A stretch of 64,000 nt of DNA, taken from contig CP136064.1 of the NCBI GenBank assembly GCA_032622095.1, forward strand, positions 257,963,863 to 258,027,862, in the 5' to 3' direction. Both the position numbers and the translations under genes were made by a program. Below, piece by piece: positions 11,214 to 20,640 of this stretch. Source of the DNA: Siphonodentalium dalli. Its lineage: Eukaryota; Mollusca; Scaphopoda; Gadilida; Siphonodentaliidae. How positions within the stretch are numbered: the first letter of the stretch is position 1; each line of letters begins with the position of its first letter. The notes below the pieces were generated by a model. That model did not search any database. It saw nothing but the letters and a program-made list of their open reading frames with translations, and was not told the origin of the DNA.

Positions 11214-13099
11214 TAAATTGCTGTAATATGCGCCCTTGGGTGTCGCCATATGATTTTGTCGTTGTGCGGAAAATTGGTACATATGCGTGGAAATTAATAC
11301 GAATATCATTTTACTATTATGAATTCAAATTTTGGTGGGATTATATCAATAGGAAGTTTATCCGCGAAACGCTTATGAAAGTATAAGTATAGCATACATG
11401 GATTCAATTTCTTATCAATTACAAATTATATAGATGAAATAATTATTAACAAGGATGACATAGGCTTATATATATAGAGAAATTACAGATGCATTAAAAT
11501 GTATAGATGTATATTCATACACAAATAAACATATACCGGTATATGAATACGTTATGTATACATGGCTATCAAGACCCATTATTGAGTTTCCGCGTTAGCA
11601 CCCCAGTCCACCCCACTCACAACCTGTACAGAAGGAGTCATGTTCACAGTGGTGGTAAGAACAAACAGTGGGGAAAGGGGGTGAACACAGCCAGCCTCCA
11701 ACGTGAACGATGTCAATTCCAGTCGTTTAAAAAATGAGTCTCACTTTAACCCATGTAATTAAGTGCTTATATTGCCATGCAGTTATCACTGATTCATGAA
11801 ATTGGTCTAAACTCTGTTGAAGGATATATTGAAAATATTTTCAATAGTACGACATGAAGTGCGGACTGTTCTGGCGCTTACTGTATCTGTCCGCGATGAT
11901 GTACCCATCGTTTCTAAAATATTATGATTGTGTCGTCATCTGGTGCACGTTTTTATCGTGCACACAGGACCAGTGAAGTGAAGACATACGGCGACGTGTT
12001 TTTGACCTGTTGCGCCGAACGGCTGTCTCGAAAACTTGCAATTTATCATCTTATGTGCTTAGCATAATTCTGAATTGCAATATATAATTGACTAGGTTAT
12101 GTTCGGTGATTTGTGTACATGTTGAGGATGGAGTGAATAGGTGGATGCCAGAAAATTTAAAAGAAATAATAATAATATTCTTTGACAACAGTGTGCATGA
12201 GCAGACTGAAGAAAAGAATAATTATGTGACAAACATGATTTATCCAACAGACATTTATATATTGGATGGTAAGTAGCATTTTTGCGTGAATTAACAGTGT
12301 TCTAATATGTAATTTGTCTATTCTGTATTGAGATTGAGAATGTACCTAGATCATGCCATGATTCTCCACTCTGGCTACAGTAGCCATAGTAAATATTTTG
12401 AACTAGATAAACAAACTATGATCCCAATGGATTGTTACACATGGAATGACATATCTTAATGCCCATCTCAAGCAATAATGACATATAACTGATATAAGTG
12501 TGGACATATCTGGACTTTATAAATAATGGGGGATAACCCAACTCTATACTGGTATAGCTAGCATAAGGTGGTAACAGTGATATGTACCAATGGTTTCAAA
12601 AACAATAACATTATTTGCAATAGAGTGTAGAAGTGATAATTGTTTTCACAGCATGAGGGGCACTGTACATATAACTTATACCAAGCTGTATAAGCCATAT
12701 GCACACCACGAATCTCCATTTTGGCTATACAGTAGCCAGACAAGAGATTCTGGACTGGATCTATAAAGCATATGACTAGTTACAAATGGCAAGCAGAATG
12801 AGAAACACTGAACCATACTATGTGGTTAGTTACAAATGCATTCGTACACCTAATTAATTTGATTACATGCCAGAACAAGACAGTATTTCAGACATTAGAA
12901 ATTTATGAGATACCCTTTTCAATTTCATGTTATGCAACCATCAGGTTAATGATATCTACTAGTAGTCATCATTGAGTATTCACCATGTAGTATCCAATTT
13001 GTGATAAGAGTTTTTTTTTTTTATTACTTTTATTCAGAGAATACAACTGGGTAATATATTAATTTTGTTACAAAATATTTCTTCCGCTGATCATTTATA
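11214..13099. other. No gene firmly recognised
   Basis: About 1.9 kb with no domain I can name. A 62-codon open frame at 12,088-12,276 (plus) ends at a good donor-like site (GGATG|GTAAGTAG near 12,270) and could be an unrecognised exon. It matches no DEG/ENaC segment I can place. Two similar blocks near 12,360 and 12,715 ('ggctacagtagcca' / 'ggctatacagtagcca') suggest an old duplication. A T-rich run lies at 13,012-13,022. Confidence 0.35.
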
Positions 13100-13258
13100 C
13101 ATCTATAATATTGCCAAGAGGTCTCTTCGGTTGTGAACTGCATGCTGTGTGGCTTGACCGATTCCGATGTATTATCCCTGGAAAGAACTCACCGATTTTG
13201 CCTTTAAAAAATCCAAGGTTTACATTCCAAAACACGCACCAACATTGTAGAAGGGTTA

Positions 13259-13975
13259 ATGGGAATAGGTAATATTCACAGTTTTATTGAAAAAAAGAAG
13301 CTTCTCTTCTTCGGAAGTCTATGCGCCCTCACAACTGAGAAGGCAGCCAAATCAGTTTTCTTATTAAGGCTGCACTCGTTCTTCATAGATGGGGTTTCGG
13401 GAAAATCCTTCATTTCCGATATTGCAAATATTCTGGGTAACCACCAGTTGTTGTCATATTTTACAAATTATGTTTCTGAAAGTGAATTCCCAACAAAGTC
13501 GTCATGGAAAAGTATAGTGCGCAAGGCAATATCTGAATATTCAGAACACGAATGGGAAAGCGCGGTGATCGGCGACAAATCACTCAGTCGCTTTCATGTT
13601 ATACACCCACAGTTATCAGTCTCCCATTTGTGGCGTTGCTGTCGAAAGTTCCCTAGACACAAAATAGCATATTTGACTGTGGCCGGCATCATAGCTTGTA
13701 CTAAGTCCGAATTTTTAACTTGCAACAAATGTGGTGTTGCTTATGATGATCTCCCTCTACACGTCATCATAAACTGCCCCGCCATTGCGGAATATCGCAA
13801 CGACATATGGTATGAGTTAATGAACCAGTTCAATATTCAATGTATTCTCAAACTAGACAGCCTTTGCCCAGATGTACAATTGAATGTATTTCTCACTGCA
13901 CGTCCACCAGAGTTATTTGATTTAATTGATGAAGCTGACTTATTGACAGACTTTGTAGTATGCAGTACGTATTGA
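13259..13975 (+). pseudogene. LINE post-reverse-transcriptase domain with zinc-knuckle
   Basis: The 238-codon frame has no reverse transcriptase. It matches the C-terminal part of LINE polyproteins: FIEKKKLLFFGSLC near the start (residues 9-22), a basic middle, SHLWRCCRKFPRH (122-134), and a C-x2-C-x9-H-x4-C cluster (Cys155, Cys158, His168, Cys173) typical of the zinc-binding segment after the RT. The ATG used is only the first in the open stretch; in the parent element translation would come from upstream. It is a dead remnant, not a host gene. The parent clade is not determined and differs from the minus-strand element at 7-11 kb. Confidence 0.7.
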
Positions 13976-14216
13976 AAAACTATTGTTTGTGGAAAGCTTA
14001 TACCACGCAATCTCAAATATTACTGACATGCAGTGATGATAGTAATAATTTATGAATATTATCAATTAGGACGCCGATAAAACATCGGTAACTGATGTAC
14101 ATGATCTATTTCACATCCGCATGAACACATGATGGTGTATATTTATATATGTTGACCCGTATAGCGTCGGTTTGAATGATCAGGTTAGCATATAATGAAT
14201 GGTGTATGTCTGCCGT

Positions 14217-14462
14217 GTGAGTGTGTGTGTATGTATGTGTGTATGTGTATGTGATATATGTGTATACACGTATATGCATGCGCGTGCATACGTGTGTGAT
14301 GTGTATCTATGCACACATGTATATATATATGTATATATATATGTATATATATAGCTATATATATACATATATATATGTATAAGGATGTGTATGTATATGT
14401 GTAATTGTATGTATGCTCATATGTATGTATGTATTTGTGTATATATGTATGCATATGTGTAT
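14217..14462. repeat. Alternating TG/TA microsatellite
   Basis: About 245 bp of 'tgtgtatgtatg' and 'tatatatgtata' runs, mostly alternating purine and pyrimidine. The 62- and 89-codon minus-strand ORFs rich in His, Thr, Tyr and Ile are translations of this repeat. Confidence 0.9.
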
Positions 14463-14710
14463 TTAAGTATGTAAGTTTGGGCCTTCCTGTATGCGCGCCC
14501 GTGTTGTTTGTGACTGCATGTGGACGTTTAGTCTGCGATACTACATAGGGGTTATGTTTGTGTTGGGTCCATTTGTTAAAAAGTTTATGTACTTTTCATG
14601 TCAATTCTTTTTTGTCAAACAATGTATGTATATATATATATACATGTAACCTGTAATTATGTTATTACTGCTCTCCGATATTGGAGGAAATAAAGGTATA
14701 TATATATAGC

Positions 14711-15472
14711 CCTATACCAACAAGCATGGTACTAACATGCTTACAAACAACATTACATGGTCAGTACTTGTAAATTGTTTGAAAAAAACCCATTTTGGAA
14801 AAAAATTACAAGCACCATGTTTTCCGCCTCTGGACCACCCACCCACCCCGGCCCTATATACGGATTTTTTTTGCAGACCCCCCCCCCTGCACGACTAAGA
14901 AGAACACGGAGAAATAGATAAACTTTGTTCTATATTCAGTATTGATAATTCTCCTATAACGAAATTTCGTGTGTTTATGCAAACAAATCCGTCACAGTGA
15001 TTTGTCAAAAACATTCCTAATCGTGTAGTAAGTTCAAATATTTTTGTCCGAATATTATTCTCAGAATATTCTTCAATGCTTTGACCTTTTCCAATGTTTA
15101 CTGCCAAGTTTTGATTAATCTTTGATATCTCATTGGTAATTCCACTGTAACAGTAATGTTTACATGTGAAATCTCATTATTGGAGAGTTAATAATATTGA
15201 AAATAAGATTGTCAATCTATTTCTCATGTACTTGTTGACGACAGTAAATGTTGTTTTACAGACTTTTGTAAAAGTTAAGTTATTTTGCATCAACCCACTT
15301 CGAAGTAATATTGTGTCCCGTTAATTGTGACATGTGATCCGATACATGATCAACTGCCGACGACAGGTCCACATGGGAACAGGAATGACCCACTATATAT
15401 AGCCTACAGATAGCCTGCAGATAGACACTTGCAATGCAGAAATGTCTCAAACCGTTTGAATGCTGAAACATA
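14711..15472. other. No gene recognised
   Basis: Contains a C-rich tract (14,879-14,887) and AT-rich unique sequence. Minus-strand ORFs of 68-70 codons show no domain. The block at 15,395-15,425 holds a short direct repetition ('agatagcctgc' type). Confidence 0.3.
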
Positions 15473-16031
15473 ATAAGCGAGATCACTGGAGTAGCATTTC
15501 ATATATGGAGCTTTTGAATATTCATGAATTCCATATATGGAATTCATGAATATTCATAATTCAATATATGGTATGCTAGAAGCATAATGCTACACACCAG
15601 AACTTTGACCCGCAGAACTTAAACTGCGCAATGGGGCTGAATGGCAAACTCCAGGCAGAGTTATCTCTCATCGCTCCGCTGAGATACCACTGCCATAATG
15701 ATGGTGCTTTGCAGACGATAAATCTATTTTTAATTATTTACATATCGTCGCGGAACTGTATTTAGTCACCTATTATCTTGTTTTGACCACCAATTTTTGT
15801 TTTAAGTTTGCAATAATGGTTATTCTTTCGGTATTGATAAGAACAATATGAACTGAGCCAGACATAGACAATTTTAATCCTAAAACATAAGAACTAAAAA
15901 CACGTAACAATTCCTTACAAATTAATGTCATTATGGCAGTGATATATCGCAGCGATAGCGTAGAGGGCGCTGTATGGAGTTTGGCTGAATGGATCCAATA
16001 TGGCCGCGACTCAGCTAGTGATCTCGCTTAT
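15473..16031. mobile_element. 559 bp MITE with perfect 15-bp TIR
   Basis: The ends are ATAAGCGAGATCACT (15,473-15,487) and its exact complement (16,017-16,031). Inside the left end is a nested palindrome ('tgaatattcatgaattcc' against 'ggaattcatgaatattca', about 15,510-15,560). The sub-terminal blocks ('ggagtagcatttcatatatg', 'ggatccaatatggccgcgac') are shared with the hairpin at 6,021-6,227, so the two are relatives. No coding capacity. Confidence 0.75.
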
Positions 16032-16050
16032 AGCTTCAACAGGCTCCTGG

Positions 16051-16120
16051 GGAAAATTACTAAAATACCAATATAGACTCTACACTGGTATAGTCTATAT
16101 TGGTATTTTAGTAATTTTCC
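16051..16120. repeat. Perfect 28-bp-arm hairpin
   Basis: 16,051-16,078 and 16,093-16,120 are exact complements around a 14-nt loop. It sits 20 bp to the right of the preceding MITE. It is likely another hairpin transposon remnant. A transcribed copy would fold into a very stable stem. Confidence 0.85.
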
Positions 16121-16356
16121 ACAGAGGCTCTTGATAGCTTCTGGTCGTCTGTCCTTGACAGAAATCAAACGAAGCGCAAAACGGTAATCAAAGCTACAAT
16201 GGTGATCTTGGGGCAGTTTGTTTTATTAATTGATTGGCGTCTGGTGTCGACGGATAGAGACAAAAAGGTCGTCATTGGTAATCCTATATCGTCGACCGAT
16301 TGTCCCTGTGTAAAAGATAAATGATGTATTAGTAGATTCTCAGTCTTTAGATTTCG

Positions 16357-16912
16357 TCGGCCCTTATAAATATCTATGGGGATTTCTTGATGAAAACAAA
16401 CTCCTATCCTTTTACCAAGCTGGTTTCATGCGCAATGACTCAACAGTTTTCCAACTTACCGAAATATATGACAATATATGTCGATCACCAGACGACCGAA
16501 AAGAGGTCCGCGGTGTATATTCTGCGACATAAGTAAAGCGTTCGATAACGTCTGGCACCGTGGCCTCTTGAACAAACTGACGAAAATGGGTATAAGAGGA
16601 AACTTGTATAACTTAATGAAATCGTATCTTGAATGTAGCAACAACAAGTTGTCATAAACGGCACACATTCGTTTAATTTTAAGAAATTATGTACGACCAA
16701 TCCAGGCAAATAATTCCAGATATAACTTCAGATTTGAACATATAAGACTACTCTCGAATATTTACTGTGACTATTATATGGATTCTTTCTTACCAGCTGC
16801 AATTACTGAATGGAACAAACTGCCGGAAACTACAAAGGGCAGCACTACAATCGAAGATTTAAAAAAGAAACTCAACAGTGACAATATACGTCCACCTGCA
16901 TTTTTTATGTAA
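16357..16912 (+). pseudogene. LINE reverse transcriptase fragment with internal deletion
   Basis: The frames read FLDENKLLSFYQAGF, a frameshift, then FCDISKAFDNVWHRGLL (motif A of a reverse transcriptase) and GIRGNLYNLMKSYLE, followed by 'VVINGTHSF' after another frame change. The text then jumps to the far C-terminus (DYYMDSFLPAAITEWNKLP...) and a TAA at 16,910-16,912. The GVPQG and YADD segments are missing, so several hundred bases were deleted near 16,680. Motif A here (FCDISKAFD...VW) differs from that of the 7-11 kb element (FIDLSKAFDTIDH), so this is another LINE family. Confidence 0.75.
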
Positions 16913-17479
16913 TATTTTTGCATAATGTTACATTTACGGTTTGGCGACATCTGATCGCAGGATCGATCTGCGGCATTGATACCCGAAATTATTGTGGGTA
17001 CCCACACTTGGTCGCTGATAGTGTTTTTGCGAACCACTCTATAGGCTAGAGAATTTTATGACTAATTAAACTTATATTTTTCTATTGATACACGTATTAC
17101 CCACCGTCAATGGCTGATAACTATGTGTCAAACGAACTACCTAACGTCAAAAAGTGTCTACTATTTATGATAAAATCGGAAATGAGCCTGAATTTCCATT
17201 AAATTGATCGGGATGAGAGCAAGCTATGGTCGCTATCCCATTGAGGGAACATTCCGCTTTACGAAATTATGTTTTGAATAGTGGATGTCACCATTCAACT
17301 GGTTGATATATAGATTCATCTGACGGAAGCTATGTTCATTTATCAAAATCGCATGGTCTGGTTTGGCGATACCTTCGGGTTTGGCGATACCATGTACACG
17401 GGGTTGATAATAATTACAACCTTTGTGTGTTCTCCATTAGTAGATGTTAATAAAAATACAACATCTCTGTGTATTTCAG
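16913..17479. other. LINE 3' flank and intronic or intergenic sequence
   Basis: The first ~130 bp probably include the 3' UTR of the LINE fragment. The rest is unique AT-rich sequence. An upstream exon of the DEG/ENaC gene is expected somewhere to the left of 17,480, ending two bases into a codon, but I could not identify it. The last bases (17,470-17,479) form the splice acceptor of the first recognised exon. Confidence 0.4.
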
Positions 17480-17571
17480 CATGCTATTCCAATTCAATGA
17501 CCCACGCTTCGGCAACTGCTATGGGTTTCCAAGCGAAGCAATCAAAACTAGCCTTGCTGGTCAACTAAATG
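17480..17571 (+). CDS. DEG/ENaC channel, exon A (FGNCYGF region)
   Basis: The acceptor 'gtgtatttcag' ends at 17,479 and the donor G|GTAAGT starts at 17,572. After one base completing an upstream codon, the 92 bp read MLFQFNDPRFGNCYGFPSEA... to ...AGQLN plus the first base of a Gly codon. The 'RFGNCYGF' stretch matches the conserved R/F-G-x-C-Y-x-F signature of the palm/beta-ball part of DEG/ENaC channels, with its disulphide cysteine. The broken Gly codon is completed by the next exon (G|GG), so the splice phase fits. A longer reading starting at a TTG further upstream would run through intron sequence and is not used. Confidence 0.78.
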
Positions 17572-17769
17572 GTAAGTTTTATTATCAAAATAGTGCAGTA
17601 GAATGTTGATAATACATTACACTTCTCATTTGAAAGTACATGTCTTGCTAAAGGTTATTTTAATGCTGAGAATGAGAAGTAATGGTGATGCCTTTCCATT
17701 ACTTTGCACATTAACGACCCCATCTCTACCAAGGAACGTAAATCAGGATTAACAGTGCTCGTATATTAA

Positions 17770-18083
17770 AGCGGTACTGTGCACTAAATCCGGCCATTTA
17801 TGGGACCATTTTCTTTTATATACTCAACATAATATATGCAACAAATGAATGAATTTGAGCCATGGGTCAGTGCAAAATACACTCACGTGCTCAATGAACG
17901 ATGCAAACAACCGTCATAAATTCATTTCCATTATAATTACAATGTTGTTTGTATTATTCACACGGTAAATGAGTGTATTTTGCACTAAACCATGAATCAA
18001 AATTCATTCATTTGTTGCATATATTCTGTTGAGTTTAAAATGAGATGGCCCCACAGATGGTCGGATTAGGGTAGAGTACTCCT
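17770..18083. mobile_element. 314 bp piggyBac-like MITE, TTAA target site
   Basis: TTAA at 17,766-17,769 precedes AGCGGTACTGTGCACTAAAT. The right end is the imperfect complement (CGGATTAGGGTAGAGTACTCCT), followed by TTAA at 18,084-18,087. It sits in the intron between channel exons A and B. Inner palindromic parts ('aacaaatgaatgaatttg' against 'aaattcattcatttgtt') make it fold. It shares its left half with the centre of 4,995-5,226. Confidence 0.75.
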
Positions 18084-18214
18084 TTAAGCCTTCAATTAAG
18101 GTTAAAGATTATTATATATAATTTAATAATGTAAGTCTTTTCAGTATAGAATAAAAATTATACATGAAGTATAATAGTATTTCACACATTTATCACCACT
18201 TATTTTAATCTTCG

Positions 18215-18374
18215 GAAAAAAATGAACATAACACGTGCATGTATATATATAGTGTTAGAACATAACACGTGCATGTATATACAGTGCTAGAACATAACAC
18301 GTGGATGTATATATATACAGTGTTAGAACATAACACGTGCATGTATATATGCATGCAGTGTTATAACATAACAC

Positions 18375-18440
<66 letters not shown>

Positions 18441-19096
18441 TGTTAGAACATAACACGTGCACGTATATATACAGCGTTAGAACATAACACTTGCATGTAT
18501 ATATACATTGTTAGAACATTAACACGTGCATGTATATATACAGTGTTAGAACATTAACACGTGCATGTATATATACATTGTTAGAACATAACACGTGCAT
18601 GTATATATACAGTGTTAGAACATAACACGTGCATGTGTATATATATAGTGTTAGAACATAACACGTGCATGTATATATACAGTGTTAGAACATTAACACG
18701 TGCACGTATATATACAGCGTTAGAACATTAACACGTGTATGTATATATACAGTGTTAGAACATTACCACATGCATGTATATATATACATTGTTAGAACAT
18801 TTCACGTGCATCTATATATACAGTGTTAGAACATAACACGTGCATGTATATATATATATAGTGTTAGAACATTAACACGTGTACGTATATATACAGTGTT
18901 AGAGCATTAACACGTGCATGTATATATATATAGTGTTAGAACATTAACACATGTACGTATATATACAGTGTTAGAACATTAACACGTGCATGTATATATA
19001 TATAGTGTTATAACATTAACACGTGTACGTATATATACATTGTTAGAACATTAACACGTGCATGTATATATACAGTGTTAGAACATTAACACGTGC

Positions 19097-19142
<46 letters not shown>

Positions 19143-19187
19143 TGTTAGAACATTTCACGTGCATGTATATATACAGTGGTAGAACAT
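18215..19187. repeat. Minisatellite, ~35-45 bp unit with ACACGTGCATGTATATA
   Basis: Roughly 25 units of 'gttagaaca(t)taacacgtgcatg' joined by variable-length (TA)n. Two (TA)n segments have expanded (18,380-18,436 and 19,098-19,140). Each unit contains CACGTG, an E-box palindrome; this is sequence content, not evidence of binding. It lies in the intron between channel exons A and B. The plus-strand 72-codon ORF in it is a repeat translation. Confidence 0.9.
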
Positions 19188-19251
19188 ATCCATTCTCAAA
19201 CGGTACAAAGTTACGGAAAATTTATGCCGGCATATAGTCCCGTAAAGTTAA

Positions 19252-19696
19252 AGGTACTCAATCCGATTCGATGGTCCCCATATCATCCGATACCAACAAC
19301 AAAAACATTTTTTGAAATGCCTCTTCAGTTATCAGAATTGATTAATTGTCCAAAAATAATGCTAACCACAGTCAACTATATTATAAAATTGCCCAAAACC
19401 TGTTATTTATCAACGTTTTGTTCAACGAATTTTTGCCAGTAAAACTGTTGTCAAATATCTGACACAAAAAAGCCACTGAATTTTAGAGTTATCGATCTTC
19501 ATCCGCTATCTGGTCAAATAGGTTCTTCTCGTCGACAGTTTACTGGGCCACCTAAAATTATAATAATAGATTTCAAACATCGATATCTGATCACTCCTTG
19601 CTTTGAAGGATGGGTTCCTCGACTCGAATCAAATATTGTTTACCCCCGAAGCCAAATAAATAGTAATTTAGGGGTGCTTAATCGGATTGAGTACCT
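19252..19696. mobile_element. 445 bp piggyBac-like MITE, intact TTAA duplication
   Basis: TTAA at 19,248-19,251 is followed by AGGTACTCAATCCGATTCG. The right end ATCGGATTGAGTACCT is followed by TTAA at 19,697-19,700. This is the best-preserved copy of the family in the window and defines it (other copies at 3,466, 5,544, 6,410, 6,470 and 63,870). The 88-codon ORF starting at 19,176 runs into the MITE and is not a gene. Confidence 0.85.
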
Positions 19697-19863
19697 TTAA
19701 GGAACATTGTACCATAAGTCTGTATACGCTAATACCCCGTGCATGTGGCTTTATTGATCATTGTTTTATAGCCATAAATTTGTGGATTAATTTTCAGGGT
19801 CTTTTATTGTTCCGTTTAAAACGTAAATTTTCTAACAGTGCATATAACCCTTCTCGCGTTCAG

Positions 19864-20042
19864 GGCTGGAACTGATTCTTTACGTGGACGAGGAGAACTA
19901 TATGCCGTTGGGAGCGACATCTGTCGGTGTTCAGGTTTTGATACTTCCGTACGCCAAGACTCGTAGTGGAAAGATGGCTTACGTAGAGGAGCGAGGTTTC
20001 GCGATACCACCTGGTTACGAGACCTCTATCGGACTCACAACC
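19864..20042 (+). CDS. DEG/ENaC channel, exon B (beta-ball/palm strands)
   Basis: The acceptor 'cttctcgcgttcag' ends at 19,863 and the donor ACC|GTGAGT begins at 20,043. The 179 bp start with two bases completing the Gly codon of exon A and end in phase 0. The reading LELILYVDEENYMP, then GVQVLILPYA, then ERGFAIPPGYETSIGLTT is the signature stretch of DEG/ENaC channels: the L-x-L strand ending in Y-x-P, the G-x-x-V-x-I strand, and G-F-x-x-x-P-G-x-x-T-S-I. An ATG-started reading would cut the exon short and run into the intron, so the splice borders are preferred. The following intron is 39 kb. Confidence 0.85.
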
Positions 20043-20168
20043 GTGAGTAGGCTTCTTTATATACTGAAAAGATTAGTTAAAATTAACTAAATAATAGTTA
20101 TTATTTAACCCAAACCGCACACCAGTTATTTGATTACCCAACTGTAGGTGGCTACAACCGACTGAAGT

Positions 20169-20170
<2 letters not shown>

Positions 20171-20223
<53 letters not shown>
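20171..20223. repeat. (TA)n microsatellite at the left border of foldback element 1
   Basis: About 50 bp of uninterrupted TA directly before the element's terminal GAGGTAGG. The same arrangement occurs at 33,920-33,952, which points to insertion into, or generation of, TA tracts. Confidence 0.9.
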
Positions 20224-20226
<3 letters not shown>

Positions 20227-20640
20227 GTAGGATTTTTCACGAGGTGAATCGCGACGCGATCAGGCGTACAGGCGATCAGGCGTACAGGCGTACAAATTTG
20301 CGGTTTTTATATACTAATTCAGAACTCGAGAATCGTTTGACCGATTAGGCTGAATCTTCGTATGTGGAACTATTTTGACCCGGGGAATATTTATACGCTA
20401 CAGACAAGTTCGTGCTGCGTGATCTTGACCTTCAAGCACTTTACATTGAACGCGCATTCCGTGGAGTAATGGGGATATCCATTTGAAATTTAGTTTGTAT
20501 AGGTATAAGAAGACGGAACACTTTTATCTGCATGGTCACATTCCAAGCAGTATTCCCATCACGTGCAGTTTTGAGAAATGTGGCCCGACCGGTTCACGAA
20601 CTAGTGTCGTGACCCGGAAAATTCACATATTACGCCATTT
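20224..20640 (+). repeat. Foldback terminal (outer) domain, left end of element 1
   Basis: Begins with two adjacent small palindromes, TTCAC-GAG-GTGAA and ATCGCG-A-CGCGAT, followed by 8-bp units (aggcgtac / aggcgatc). The remaining ~330 bp are conserved in all four ends of the two elements (right end of element 2 partial). The 62-codon ORF in it (from 20,483, TTG start) is conserved only because the DNA is. The domain passes gradually into a monomer-like sequence ('gtgacccggaaaattcac'). Confidence 0.8.

Larger units (their letters stand above)
13100..14705 (+). mobile_element. 5'-truncated LINE, post-RT region and 3' UTR
   Basis: The 5' part (13,100-13,258) reads as fragments of the region just after a LINE reverse transcriptase ('LSLERTHRFC', then 'KIQGL'). 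It carries at least one frameshift and an in-frame TAA near 13,206. It leads straight into the 238-codon frame. Downstream the putative 3' UTR holds a TG/TA-rich microsatellite and ends in 'ggaaataaaggtatatata' near 14,690-14,705, which resembles a polyadenylation signal with a short repeat tail. The 3' boundary is inferred. Confidence 0.6.

Noticed and set aside
12088-12276. Possible upstream exon of the channel gene
   Set aside because: A donor-like GTAAGT follows it, but the reading matches no DEG/ENaC segment and its end phase (one base) does not fit the two bases needed before exon A.
17332-17568. 78-codon ORF ending near exon A
   Set aside because: It uses another frame than the channel exon and crosses the splice acceptor at 17,479.
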